Shown: positions 1 through 12,142, counted from the first letter of the stretch. The stretch is 50,996 bases of DNA from Dimargaris cristalligena (GCA_027576995.1 JANBQC010000153.1:1-50996); one strand, 5' to 3'. Numbers and translations are program-made. Notes: generated from the sequence alone by a model not told the origin.

Positions 1-433
1 TACCATAGTATATATTCTTAATCACCAGATTATAGTTCCAGTATGGCCTAGCCAACACTTCCAATAAATCATTCATTCATCATTAACCGGCTTGTGGCCT
101 AAATCCGCCGAATGGAGCATCTTCGGGCTGCCGGCAGATATTTATATATATAGGGAATAACCCTTTTTCCAAACACTCCTTGGATAAAGAGACAACCGCC
201 ACCATCCCCGCCAATTTGATTGTAGTACCACTACCACTTGGTGGCATCCCTCTTCCTTGGCTGGCCGTTGACCCAGTCCATGGCATCACTTTGTGTCCAC
301 CTACCCTTCCTCCTTCCCCTCTTCCATTACCCGCACCTCTCTCCCACCCAACTCTCGCATTCCTCTTCCACTCCTTTGTACATTTCCATTCTCGTGTTCC
401 ACCCCCACCCCTACTCACACTCCCTTGGCCCGC
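1..433 (+). promoter_or_regulatory. 5' region of the NELF-B gene
   Basis: No gene was found here. The last 200 bases before the ATG at 434 are very rich in C and T on the plus strand, as is common in fungal promoters and 5' leaders. ORFs on both strands in this stretch have low-complexity Pro/Ser translations and no recognisable domain. No clear TATA box lies at a useful distance. Confidence 0.4.
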
Positions 434-3400
434 ATGGATTCCCAGCCCCCTAAGTACCTCCTCGCCACCGATGGCCGGGACCACATCAAAAAGGCCCTGT
501 CCGTCAGCGACCCCAAACGCGTCATTAGCGACGTTCAACAGAAATTCGGCTTCCATAAGCCGCAGGTCGAAGCCGCCTATCCTATTCTCGACACCTCCGG
601 CTGTTCACGTCGCTTGGTCCACACCAGTTGTCTGGACGCTCTCAAGAAGGCCATCATGGCCAAGATCGAGGCCGGCCTGACCAAGGAGCAGTAAGTTTTT
701 TACTCCCATTGGGTTACCTAACTTCTCCATATATGATTTCTAGCTGGACGATAAAGGCACGGGCGCAATACATGGTCTGTTTGCCTCTCTTTGCGGCGAT
801 TCAAACGGGGGGTTGTTTACCGTATCTTAGCGATTATTATCGAAACGGCCGGAGACGCGGGCCACATCCACTGCTATCCCGAACCCCTCTGCGCAACCCA
901 AGCTTAACCGACTATCTGTCCGTTGTATACGTTCCTCTCTTGGGAAATCAATTCAGGTTCGACAAGCTCCTGGAACAAACCCTGCCCTATCTACACATTC
1001 CACAGCTGCGGGACATTCCTCTACGGCTGCTAAAGTCCCAGCCCGAACGCATCACCCCCGATGCCACGCAGACTATTGTCAGCCTCCCCGAACTCTTCGA
1101 CGTAAGACCAAACCTTCAAGTTTCCCCTTATTCTTGCTTGAATCTCCGAGCCTGTTGCAAACTCCCTCTTCGGCTATTCATTAACCACATATACATATCC
1201 CCTCGTTAACCACTCCCTCTCCCCCGTATACTTGTTTCTTAATACACTGCTGCGCATGGCCGATCCCCAGGTTTGTCCCGTTGAGGTGAAGCGGTATATG
1301 TGGACTACCGAGCCCAGCCTGTTCCACGCCTTTGTCACTCCCCTGCTTGAAGTTTATCGTAACGACCCTTCCCTTAAAACCCTGGGTCGGGAGTTGAGAC
1401 CCACTGACGTACCCTCTATCATTCAACAAAGGTAAAGCCAGATCCATACCAGCAGGGCCCTATCCCTCAGCGCTTAATTATCGGATCCCCTTCAATGGGG
1501 GTCATCGTCATTAAATTACACCGTGCCCTCCATGTTCTAATCCCCGTTCTCCCTTATGTCGCCTCTCCGTTATCCCCCCAGACGAAACCACCCCAGTGTA
1601 GTAACCCTGGCTGGTGCTATTCACACCAACATTTCCCTCTACAACACTGTGCTGGGTGTGCTCCGCCAGGGGTTCGTACAAACCGGCGATAAAGCTTACT
1701 GTAATTTGCGCTTCGACCTGCTGATGAAAATGCACGAAAACGACATTCGCGAGGTAGGCCAATATTCCTCGCATCCATTACCTGAGAGGCCTTTTAGTCG
1801 GCCCGGTCGTTTCATGTTGTCTATTGGTGAATCGTTGGAGTATACCATGCTGGTTTTATTATATCCCCCTATCACAACTAATCAACTAACCGTCTGCCCA
1901 AATTGGTCTACTTCGCCACAATTACACCCCAGATTTACGACAAGGATCCCTGCTACCTCCTGGTCTGGTATCTGGACGCCTGCTTCCGCAACCAAGTCAT
2001 GGATGAGCGGCGTGTCAACGACATTAAGAAATTCTTCAACACGGTGGATCAAAACGGTCCTGTGTATGGGTAAGTATGAGATTGCTTCACCTTTCTGCAC
2101 GAGTATGTGTACCAATGTTAAGAGCAGGATTGAAAACATACTATTTAGCCCCACTAATCCCTATTTTTATCGAACCTCTATTTGGAGGCCCTTGTTTGCC
2201 GTCTTTGAATTCCCGTATATAGCGAAATCGGCATGATTCTCTATAGTGACTGCGTCTGCCAAACCTTTTCCCTTCAACTTCTGAGTATCCTAATCCAGGA
2301 CGTGGCCAATTTTGTTAGTCCCAAGGTAAGTTTTAATGGGTATTGCCAAGGGCTAAGTGATACTATTTTTAGCGTCTGTTCTATTTATATGATTATCGGG
2401 GCTATTCGGAATTTACTCGAGGCTAGTGAATGCCCCGCCCCCCAATAATAATAATAATAGTATTCTACCCATTCACTTCTAAAAACCACCATCCCTCGTC
2501 CACGCTGACTTCTCTGCATACTTAAACCACCGTCGCTAATAATTTAATTCCAGGCCGACCAAAATCTCATCTGGGCAGCCACTATGGTCAAACTCGGTAC
2601 TCGCGCCAAATTGATGATCGAAACGCGCGACTTTAAGGTCCATAAAATCGACAAAGAAATTATCCAGAATTTCATGGTGAATCTGTCCCAGATTATTGGC
2701 GCCAATCAAGCCCGTCTCAAAGAGGTATATCAAGCCCTTAGTAACGCCCTCGATCACGATGTCACTGGCCAATTCGACTATTGGTCAGACGAGGAAGCCG
2801 AGGAGATTATGCAGGAGTCCTACCGCTCTCAGGTGAATACCGTGGCCCTGATTGAGGAAATCAGCAAGTTGGTAGTTACCCATGAAATCGCCCTACAAAT
2901 ATTCGGGCAATACGTGCTGGACCGCCTACTCCGCCTGGACCTACATGCCCTCATGCAGGCCCTCCCCGTCTTCCAAGTCTACCTCAATAACGCCGTCTCC
3001 TCCACTTCCCTTTCGGGCTCACCACCGTCGACCCAAGCGGTGGATGCCTTCTACCAATCCTACGTTAGCTGCATCATATCCGAAATCCGCCCCTTGTATG
3101 CGGAAATCCTCAAACACAGCCGCCTCCACGAAGTCCTTATCACCGGATTTCTAATCGCCAGCGTACCGCAAAGTCGCTTCGCCTTTCTCCAGGTCCTGCG
3201 GCTGTGTCAGTTCTTGCAAACCCGCCTCCTATCGGCTCATTCCAACCTCAATGATTCCTTATCCGCCGAAAATCGCCTCGATGCTTTCCGGCTGTTGGCC
3301 GGCTGGGCGGATGCGGCTTGCACAGCGGCCACGGCAGCCATGCATACTCCGGGTGCGGCAGTATACACGGCGGAGCCGGACGCCGAACTCTTCGCGGCTT

Positions 3401-3510
3401 GCCAAACCCTGATTCAAAAATCACCGGCCGCCGCGGGCGCTTACCAAATTGTGCCCCGGCACTTTCCACGAATTAAGGAGTTTATGGACTCAGTGGCCCC
3501 GAAAAATTAA
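434..3510 (+). CDS. NELFB: Negative elongation factor subunit B (NELF-B/COBRA1) orthologue
   Basis: Scaffold subunit of NELF, the nuclear complex that with DSIF holds RNA polymerase II in promoter-proximal pause. Model of seven exons: 434-690, 957-1101, 1271-1431, 1582-1753, 1933-2069, 2223-2325, 2554-3510; phases agree at every junction and give 643 aa, slightly longer than animal NELF-B (about 580-630). Family hallmarks in order: the all-helical N-terminus; PVEVKRYMW near residue 137; a block containing LYNTVLGVLRQGF and RFDLLMKMHENDIRE; then DPCYLLVWYLDACFR; then GMILYSDC. These match the animal blocks with VEVKRQIW, LYDMVLQFLR, LRAELLMSLHD and DPCHKFTWCLDACIRER, in the same order and spacing. 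The C-terminal exon (ADQNLIWAATM onward) is helical and less conserved. Start chosen at the first in-frame ATG (434). Introns 1 (266 nt) and 6 (228 nt) are long for this window; alternative small exons inside them break phase. The gene faces IWS1 tail to tail. Confidence 0.92.
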
Positions 3511-4251
3511 TGAACTCCCCTCACTCCATCATCCCTTCTTCGTACATTTATGCTCACACCCCTCCAATGCCAGTTAATTCTTTGGAGAATATCTATGTGT
3601 TCAACTTACAACTTGCAAATAAAACCCAGTATTCTATTTTTATTTATTTTTATCGTGAACATCTCGAGCTTTAGCTAACCTGACTTTATAACACCGATTC
3701 TCCTTGGATGATGAGGATTGCAATATATTGCTTATATTAAAGACGTGTTTATAGATCGAATTACAATCGATTTTTGATAATCATGTTATTGTCGGTCCAA
3801 CGAAAAAGTGGGAATCGACCGGTATTATATTCCTATTTAAATTAATATCCCATCGCAGACCTTTCTTAATGCGGGGCTTAGCCGTTAGCAAGCGCGTTTA
3901 TTGAAAATCTCGGATATTTAACCAGTTACAAACACCTATAAAATGGAATGTAGTGATATGAGATCAATCCAACTTTAATAATCTCGTGTGTTGGGGGTAG
4001 ACATTCTTGGATCACTCTCCACCCCCCCCCTCGCCCCAAAAATCATTCCCAAAATCCGTTCAAGCTAGGTCTGGTTCTCCAATATTTTCTGAGCGTCGAG
4101 GGATGATTCCCTCTAATAAAGTTCGATAATCACATTTTATGTAAAATAGAATCCATTATTTTCGTTTAAATGCCGGACATCCATTGACCAAAAGTTAGCC
4201 TTAATTTGGGAAAGAAGAGGCCGGTTGGTACATTGACAAAATCACGCTGGA
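3511..4251. terminator. Convergent 3' region between NELF-B and IWS1
   Basis: AT-rich, no coding signal on either strand. A canonical AATAAA at 3618-3623 lies about 110 bases after the NELF-B stop and is its likely poly(A) signal. A C-run at about 4020-4031 is the only other notable feature. Confidence 0.5.
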
Positions 4252-7200
4252 CTAGCGGCCACCGGATTTCGCCTTACTCTTGAGCATCTGGGCTTTCAGG
4301 CGTTTAATATGCTCCGGTTGATTCTAGGAACATGGTAAAAGTAAGAGAATACGATTATCCCAATAAAAACAAATATTAATATCGTGGCAATTTAGCATAG
4401 GCGCCAGGGACATACGTGAGCAATACCAACTCTGTAGAATAGAGTAGCTGATATATAGTAGATACTGGAGCTACTATTTCGAAAACGTCCACCGATCGAG
4501 AGAGATGGATGGAAAAACAAACAAACAAAACCCCCCAGTCCGTTGACAGGAAAAGTTATAGCGCACTTACCCGTCCAGCGCCTGCCAAATGCCGGATCTC
4601 CGGTGACGCAGTCGGCATAACATCGTAACTGGGAACCGTGTATCGGGGCACGCGCACCCGGGATTGCTGCGATGGTGTTAGGTCCTCGGCCCCATAGCTA
4701 GGTGGGAGAAAGGGGTCAGTAAAAGGTATTGAAAAATAGATGAGTGACATGCACTTCGGTGAAGCGGGGATACGCGCAACTCGTAGTTTGTATAGAGGGA
4801 TGCTATATTTTTGTATTTTAAAACCCTGTCATGGATTCTGCCCAGTCATTAATCCGAGCCAGAGGGAATATGGTATATCTTAATAAGAAAACTTACTCTT
4901 CTTCGACCTGGCGTTTCTGCGATGGTCGCGGTCTAATGTTTGGTTAGGGAAGAGTAAAAAAAAAATGCCATTGGTAAAAAGTGTGGTTAATAATAAATAG
5001 TTAGCACCACGTCATCCCAATATCACATAGCACTCCCTCCATCTCGCTACCCTGCCATAACCATTGAAACTTAAAGATGATGAGTTAAATTATGAGGTGT
5101 ACTAATGTTGGAGAGCCCTTGGGCAATGTTAGTGGTTGTGACTTACCCGCGATCGGCTACTCGGGCCGTTTGCCGTAAGGACCGATCCTTATAGTCAGCG
5201 CTACGCTGGATTAAGGGCCGAATCCATTTGGATACGAGTTCTTCGGCAATCTTCTGGATTTTAGGATCAACTCGGGCGCATTTGGCATAGAATTGGACCA
5301 ATTTACCGATACCACTTTCGCGGAGGTGGGGGGTTTGGATGGGAAGCTATTTGGCATATCCAATATTTACATATGTATATAGATAGATATACAGATGGCA
5401 TAAATGTTTTAAATTCGACGCCGTGATGAACACTATATGGTATTGGAGTGAAAGGGTGGTATACTATAGATTTGGTAGCGCCAAGACAGCCTGATCCACG
5501 TTTTATAAGAGGAGATTAGCGAAGGCAAGTCACGTTACTATACGCAATTGGGTTCAGTATGGTATGTCACTCAGTTTACCTTTTGGAGAAAGTCGAACAA
5601 TTCAATTTGGATATCCAACGCCGGCAGCGAACCGTCATCTAGGGGTTCGAGCCATAGCCGAACCGAATCGAGCAGATTGTTTTCTAACATTAAATCATAG
5701 AGCGCCACTCTGTTGATTACAGTGTGGGGTTTTAGAGAGGTAGTGTGCACAAAAATGGGGTCAGAATAGATATACTTGTCATTAATTTCGAGAGTAATAT
5801 TGTAAATAAGAAGCTCGCTAGATAGGGAGGGAGGGAGGTAAGTAAAGGGTGGGGTTAATCGGATCAGTGCTTAACCACAAGGCCGACAAGAATGTAATTT
5901 ACTACTGGAGCCATACAAGATGCCACTTACTTTCGGATTTGTTCGGTCACGATTGGCAGCAGCTTAATCTTCGCAATGGCTGGTTTACGCTGACTATTGT
6001 ACATGCGGTCTAAATCGGCCACTTCACCCATTCGTTGTCTTAATCTAGTGAGGATTTCGTCAGTCTCGGCTTCCAGATCCTTAAATCGGCAAAGTCGCGT
6101 AAGAGGTACGAAAGTGTATAGCAGTCGATTGGGTCAATAATAGCGGATGTTGGTGGTTCAAGCGGTATTATTTGCGGGGGTGATAAAAGGGCGATGGTGA
6201 ATTAGCAGTAAAGGAAGTAGTTTCCAAGATATATATATACAGCAGAAAGTACTGCAGTCGCGAAATTGGTTGAAGCCTACTACTTACCACATCATCTTTC
6301 TTACGACTACGACCAGATCCGCTCTTAAGAGCCTTTTCGAAGTCGAGGCGAACCTGTTTGATGGCCGCTATTCTCAGGGATCAAATGGATAGTTACGGGA
6401 TATAAATTACAGCGGAAACGATTTAGTTCTAGTTAAAGGGTGGCCTATGGGGTTATCGGAGCGAGGGGGGAAACAAGTAACAAACTTTCGGCTTCAAGCG
6501 AATTCCCACTTTGGGATGAATGGTGAACGAGGAGAGAGGTCGGGGTCTCTTACCTTGAGTAGGGGTCAGGGTTTCCTCCTCCGCTGGCGCTTCAACGGGC
6601 GGCTCGTACTCCTGAGTCCTACGTCTGGCGGGTTTTTGATGGTATCTAAACATAGATAAAGGAATAAAGCCAAAGCGACATTAATAACTGTATGTAGCAT
6701 ATAATAGGCACGGATTGAGAATAAAAAATATGCTACTGCCACCACTTACTCTTGGCCTGGTGACTGCCGTCGATCGGTGGGGTTCGATTGAGCCGGTCGG
6801 GGGGTGCTACTCGATTCACCATCAGTCGATGAAACACGTTTACGGAAACTAGGCAGTCTGACTCTTTCTTCGGGCTCATCGGCAACGGCAACTGAGGCCG
6901 CGGCAGCAGCAGCCTTGAATTCTACGACGTTGAAATAATGGATAATACCAAGCCAATAAGTGAAACAATGTATGTATCCGCTAAGTTAGATTACAATTAT
7001 GGAAAAGGATTTAAAGGATTTCATTAGACCTTGAAAATCACTCGTAGTTGTACGAAGATTATTATATTGAGCTTTCAATCAATATAAATAAAATTGATGC
7101 CGCTTTATCGGCGGCGGTAAAATAAGGCCCCGAGAGAGATTCTGCCTACGAGTATCCCAGTCCAAGACCAGGGAGATACCATCCGCCTAGTAATTATATA

Positions 7201-7657
7201 AAAGACAACATTGGTCGAGAGCATAAGGCTACGACGTTATATACATATATTAGCGGATTATTTAAACACGTACCATCCTCGCTTAATTCGCCTAGGTCAT
7301 TGAGAGCAGCCTCGTCCCCGCCTGGACCGCCAAAGAGATCCTCGTTCAAGGTCTAAATGTAGTTTAAAAAGAGGGAAGCGTACGGGACAGCTATATGAGA
7401 GAATTGTTAGTACCATACGCCCCGAACGAGAATGCGTGGCGTGACCCGGAATACGATATACTTTAGAGGGAGCAGTTCGAATGGAGAAGGCCTCGAGAGA
7501 TCCAAAAGAGGGGGGCGGTGGGTTCCCAGTACAGGAATGCCGCCAGCCCATCATGCTGGAATTGGAGGACGCGCCTAGCCCCTCTATGAGTGACATCGTG
7601 TCCTTTAGAACCGCCACTGTAACTTACAGGCGTGGAATTCTCTTGCGGATGGGACAT
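4252..7657 (-). CDS. IWS1: Transcription elongation factor IWS1/SPN1
   Basis: IWS1/Spn1 binds Spt6 and elongating RNA polymerase II and couples elongation to chromatin and mRNA export. Hand-built model, complement of eleven exons: 7628-7657, 7274-7352, 6750-6921, 6554-6645, 6288-6367, 5931-6079, 5580-5709, 5147-5346, 4897-4932, 4571-4697, 4252-4323. Total 1167 nt, 388 aa, with matching phases throughout. Residues about 150-310 form the TFIIS-N-like helical core: KPAIAKIKLLPIV, LLDSVRLWLEPLDDGSLP, SGIGKLVQFYAKC and AEELVSKWIRPLIQRSADY are classic Spn1/IWS1 signatures. The N-terminus is short, acidic and disordered with a DLFGG motif. The C-terminus (RVPRYTVPSYDVMP, then a Lys-rich end) fits the family tail. 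The first exon encodes only ten residues. The acceptor at 6079/6080 is AAG rather than CAG/TAG. Most introns are 160-250 nt. Confidence 0.93.
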
Positions 7658-8817
7658 GGAGGGTGGTAAATGTCGGAAGATAAGTAGGGAGTTACGGTAA
7701 GACAGATACACAATTATAAGAACTAATGAGGATGAAAAGGCAATGAAAAATCAATGGAAATGGAAATGAGCAACAAAGGGAAGCGAGGGAGCGAACCTTC
7801 TCGGCAAATGAGACCAAAATTTAAGATGGGAGTAGTTCAACCCAGCTATAAAGGGTATACTCCTCAAGAGTTAGTTGGCCTATTCCAGTTACATAGATTT
7901 ACCAATAGCAGTGATATATCCATCCTCCCCTCTTGCTACATCAACGGGAACTAGAAGGGTTTAGTACAGTGGCTCGAAAAAAGTATTCTTGCAGTAGTCA
8001 CTTTCAAACCCCCCATGTCTGGTTGTTGAAAATAGTACTAAATACATGGTTTTGGCTGGTATATACTAGAGACATTGGAGTTTCCCCGGGTGGTAACCAT
8101 TTACTTCTACCTCCCTTGGATACCGAGTAGTTGCTTTGTAAATTTAAAAGTGCAAAATATTAATACATTTATTCGAGCCACTGTGCCGAACACGGTTAGT
8201 TTACCCCGAATCCAGTTGATCCCACACGATTTCAGTCCTCTTCTTCGTTTGCCACCATTCAGAGCGTAATAGCCTCTCCTGCGGGGTCTAACGTACCCAC
8301 TCACTTATGCTGGCTCCCCCTCGCCAAAATGGCCGTGGTCAACACTCGGCCCACCCTTCCTCCTTTTAGGACATATTATCATATATCACAGCCAACTGCG
8401 TCCCAGCACAGTCCGATATTGAGGCCGTTTTGATTTGATCCTGCCTGGGAATGTTTAATAGATTTAACTCATCATCATAAATAGCCGAAATAGGATTGCA
8501 ATAAGGCAGTGTCCGTGTAAAATGGGACTGGGTAGAATAGGTAGGAGTGTGATGCGTTTTTTAGGGGATACTCTCCCACTCTGTTCCCGGTTCGACTTGC
8601 ACGTTGGAGAACAACCGCAACCGTCACCAATAATGAATTGGTCCCCAGAAGGATAGTAAGATGTCCCCCCTTCGCAGTTCGCATACCCGGAAGAATAAAA
8701 AACAATAAACCAGGGGACCACATCGCTTAGTTCCCTTTTCTTCCTGCATCTTGTAGGATTGCGGCTGTCGCTTTCCCTTTTTGGTCTCTGCCACCGTAAA
8801 TATAAATAATAAATGAA
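7658..8817. other. Intergenic region between IWS1 and CARM1
   Basis: Promoter of IWS1 and 3' end of CARM1. It contains the block at 7831-7895 that resembles one upstream of CARM1. A minus-strand ORF at 8475-8723 starts with an ATG and a hydrophobic stretch, and an overlapping frame (8464-8721) has a Cys-rich segment (GDGCGCSPTC); neither is recognised and neither is called as a gene. Confidence 0.4.
7831..7895. repeat. Promoter block shared with CARM1 upstream region (copy A)
   Basis: About 65 bases that align by eye with 10743-10806 (roughly three quarters identical), including the shared words TTGGCCTA, AAGAGTT and GGGTAT. Copy A lies about 170-240 bases upstream of the IWS1 ATG. It may be a shared regulatory element or an old repeat. 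Confidence 0.5.
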
Positions 8818-10669
8818 TTAAACCGTATCCTCAGCCATGGCATCAGTGCCGGTAGGACTTGTCACCACGGGGGTCTGTAGATCGATGGTAACGGCCGTCG
8901 GTGGGATCAGCGATTTAGCATTGGCCACCGTCGTCATATTGGGGGCATAAAGGTTGTTAAACTCGGGGTAAAAGTCCGCGGTAGGAAGCAGATCCTCGCC
9001 CATACCACCGGCCGTGGCGTTCACCGAAGCGACAAAGGCATTGCCTAGTACGCCCGGGGTCGCAGAAGCAGCGGCAGCAGCGGCAATCGCCGTATCGGTC
9101 GTGGGGGGATTGTAACTGTAGTTGTAAGTTTGTTCATGCAGATACCACAGGCCTGCCCGGGAGATACACCCGGCGGGTATGGGGTCCTGGGCGTCCGTGC
9201 CCGGCGGACAGAGACTGAACGTAATGGAGATGTCGTAACTCCGCTTGTCGTTGACCCGGCAGTGCATGCGGCCCACCAGTACTTGCTGTGCGTTGACCGC
9301 CAACGGTTCCTTCAGCACAAAACGAACCTGCTGCCAGTGGGTCCGGGCGGCATCGGGACTAGTTGACATCATGACGGTGGTGGACTGGGAGGCCCGGGGG
9401 TTAGTGGCCGCAAAGGGCTGGAAATTGAGGTCGAACCACCCGGCCACCCCGTGCACGATTCCGGTATACCGGCAGGTCCAGGCGAACGGAACGGTAAAGT
9501 CCTTCAGTTCGTCGACCGTGACCGTGGAAAAATCGACGGTATAGCCGTGCGGGGCGGGGCTCGCCAAGAGCGAGCGGGGGTCAAAGTAACCCACCACGGG
9601 CATGCGGAAGTATTCGTCCAGAGCGGTCCCGAACAGTGGGTTCAGATCAACCCCGTAAAAACTCGGCTGTTCCCAGAACCGCACCTTGGCCATGGTTTCG
9701 GTCCACAGGACACTGTCCGTGAAGGGCGCCAAATGGATCGTCCCGTGCGACGGTAAAATCACCCCACCGGGTTTGAGGTACCGGTCGCGCGCTAGAACAA
9801 AGGATTCCAGCATCCGTTCGTGCACCAGCAGCACCCCAATGGGCTCAGAAATGATCACGTCCACCTGCGGAATGCGAATGCGGGAGTCTTCCATTTTGGC
9901 GTTAATCACCTCCACTTTGTTGTGCAGCCAGGGGTTGCGGGGTTGGGCGTTGCGACGGGGGTCGGCCGCCTCGAGTATGGTACGGATGTTTTGGGCCATG
10001 TCCGATGCTTCGACAGCGTATACTTTAGCGGCTCCCGCCTGGACGGCAAAATACGAGAGAATACCCGATCCGGCACCTACATCAAGGACTTTCTGTTCAC
10101 GGAATACGGCGGCGCTGTTCTGCAAGATGGCCTCCTGGTAGGTAGCGGTACGTACGTAGTCCTGTAGCATATTTTGCTGGATTTATTTTTATATCCAAAA
10201 AGAGTAATATCGGAGGGTTCGGCAGATGGGACGGCCATTAAGGGGGGCCGCATAGGGTTATATAGATTAGCAAATATTTCCTAGGGGTGGCATATTAATC
10301 CATAATGATCGTAAACGAACGTATTCAAACGTTGGCGCTGGGGTTTGACATAACAAGAGCACGACTGTCCAAACTTCGGGACGAGCAACCGAGTACGCCC
10401 TTTCCCCCGCACAGCCCAAGCCCACCTGGACTTCAATCTTCCGATTGGGCCCAGTGTCCGGCAATCCACCCAGGGATGAGCCTCCATTTCGCCAACTGTG
10501 TCCACATGGAAAATGTAGGACCTACCTGATGCTGAAGCTGGCCGTAGTACTGAAAGTAGGTGGGGTCCCGGGGATTTTCCAAATCGTCTTCCTCAGCCAC
10601 GATGGGATCCTGCTTCGAATCCTTCGCCTGGGCCGGAGAGGGGGAGGTGGGGTTTGCCGCGCCGGTCAT
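8818..10669 (-). CDS. CARM1: CARM1/PRMT4-type protein arginine methyltransferase
   Basis: Type I arginine methyltransferase that makes asymmetric dimethylarginine, typically on histone H3 and on transcription and splicing factors, using S-adenosylmethionine. Two exons (complement 10526-10669 and 8818-10176), 500 aa. Exon 1 ends in the YFQYYGQLQHQ helix; exon 2 opens with QNMLQDYVRTATYQ, the CARM1 N-terminal helix. Motif I is VLDVGAGSGILS near residue 78. The double-E loop SEPIGVLLVHERMLES carries Glu159 and Glu168. Later come HLAPFTD, WEQPSFYGVDLNPL, DEYFRMPVV and the THW loop (THWQQVRFVLKEPL), all diagnostic of PRMT4 rather than PRMT1. Only 37 residues precede the YFQYYG helix, so the N-terminal PH-like domain of animal CARM1 is absent; the last 100 or so residues are an Ala/Thr-rich extension. 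In the double-E loop the usual Met-Gly-Tyr is Ile-Gly-Val. Confidence 0.93.
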
Positions 10670-10742
10670 CTTTTAGTGTTAATCGAAAGTATGAAAAAAA
10701 CCGACTGGGGTGAAATGTAAAGTAGCGATAGACTATATATGA

Positions 10743-10806
10743 GAGAGGTTCGACCCGGCTATTTGGGGTATGTTTCCTAAGAGTTCGTTGGCCTACTCAA
10801 GTCAGA
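10743..10806. repeat. Promoter block shared with IWS1 upstream region (copy B)
   Basis: Aligns with 7831-7895 over its whole length with mostly transition differences. It lies about 75-140 bases upstream of the CARM1 ATG, in the same orientation relative to its gene as copy A. A shorter match (TTAGTTGGCCTACTTTT at about 14542-14558) lies upstream of the FKBP25 ATG. Confidence 0.5.
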
Positions 10807-11917
10807 TGCAGCAATAGGAGAGGACGGTTATGTCAGTATTGGTAGAATCGTGGCAATGAGGACTAAAGGGAATAAGTATATTATTGGTATGTTGCTAGTG
10901 TAGCCCTCAGAGGAGACAGACAGCTCCAAGTTTGGATGATCCCTTATCCCGGCCAATGAAAATTCACCACTCAACTCCCTTGCCAAAAAGATTTCCACTG
11001 AGCAAGCAGCGAACAATAGTCATTTTGGCCAGACGGCAGAGCTACAAAGGATACAAAAGGAGTAATTTTCTATGTACTTGAAATGTCCTCATGTTTAAAT
11101 GTGCTTAGTATAGTTCTTGAAAGTTTAAACCAACTACGTTCATCTAATTCTGTCGTACCGAGGCCCAGTGGTCCGGTAGGGTCGGCCATTACGCCATTGG
11201 GTTGGGAAGCCGGGGGTTCTCGACGGTGAATTCGAGCGCACCTCAGATCCAACGAGGGGCTTAAGGGACAGAACGGTATGGATTTTACGTTGTTTTTTAT
11301 GAGAAAAAACAATTTGATGAAATGGGCGCAATAGTCGATACTATAGACCCAATATATGTGAAATAATCAATAATAAACGACCGGGTCGAAGCGAACAGCG
11401 GGTTACTTTGGACTTCACCTACGACTGGCAATTGCGGTTTCTAGGTTTGCCGGGACAGTGAGGTTTATATAGAAGAAGAAATAAATAGTGAATAGAAAAC
11501 GCCGGATACTCGGAATTGTGACATCGCTAACTGTGCTTGGTGAGGTGACATCGGATGGAACTGTTGAATGAGATGCTACCGTTGGCATTGATGAGTGGTA
11601 AATGAGGCAACAGTCGCCTCGCTTGATGGAACAATCAGATATTGAACTGTGAATAGTAATTCTCAGATAGAATAATCGAATGGCTAGATTTATCAATACT
11701 TTTCGATAAAATAGTAGAATATTCCAAGGAAGCTGATAAAATATGGCACGCCCACCAACTAGCCTTAATCTGGCCTGGTAAGACTGACATATCTTATTAG
11801 GTCTTATCTTGCCATATTGCTTTTCCTATAGTAACACCCGGTACCATGGGGTTACTGTTCGTCATTTCCCCCTGACCGCTGGTACCAGTTGCCACCACAC
11901 ACTCCGGTGCTGATCTA

Positions 11918-11946
11918 AAGACTCTTCTGATCATCATTAGAGTCTT
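11918..11946. repeat. 8-bp inverted repeat (hairpin)
   Basis: AAGACTCT and AGAGTCTT form a perfect 8-bp inverted repeat around a 13-nt centre containing TGATCA. It lies about 90 bases upstream of the TATA box at 12039, so it could be a dimeric factor site; this is inference only. Confidence 0.4.
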
Positions 11947-12038
11947 CCGGATACCAGCAGCCCCAGCCGGCCCGTTTATCTATCCGAGGTTATTATAAGT
12001 AGCTCCCTTGGAACCCTCTCTCTGGAGTCGTCCCTGCG

Positions 12039-12142
12039 TATATAAAAGGGGTTGCGGCCGGGACCTGTTAGTTCATTAGTTTATATTTCCACCCTATTCA
12101 CCCAATAAGCTACATCTACTCATACCCACTCCCCAGTAAGTG
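12039..12142 (+). promoter_or_regulatory. TATA promoter without an evident ORF
   Basis: TATATAAAAG at 12039-12048 is followed by a C/T- and A-rich leader-like stretch and a consensus 5' splice site (GTAAGTGT) near 12136. No plus-strand ORF of useful length follows before the FKBP25 gene on the other strand. This fits the promoter and first exon of a noncoding or antisense transcript, or the remains of a lost gene. Confidence 0.35.

Noticed and set aside
628..1209. Single 193-codon ORF through the first NELF-B intron
   Set aside because: It has no similarity before FDKLLEQ; joining 690 to 957 restores phase and the family alignment, whereas a small exon at 744-774 does not keep frame with 957.
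2326..2448. Reading through the sixth NELF-B intron to a stop at 2448
   Set aside because: It would truncate the protein before its C-terminal domain; GTAAGT at 2326 and TTCCAG at 2553 give an in-phase join.
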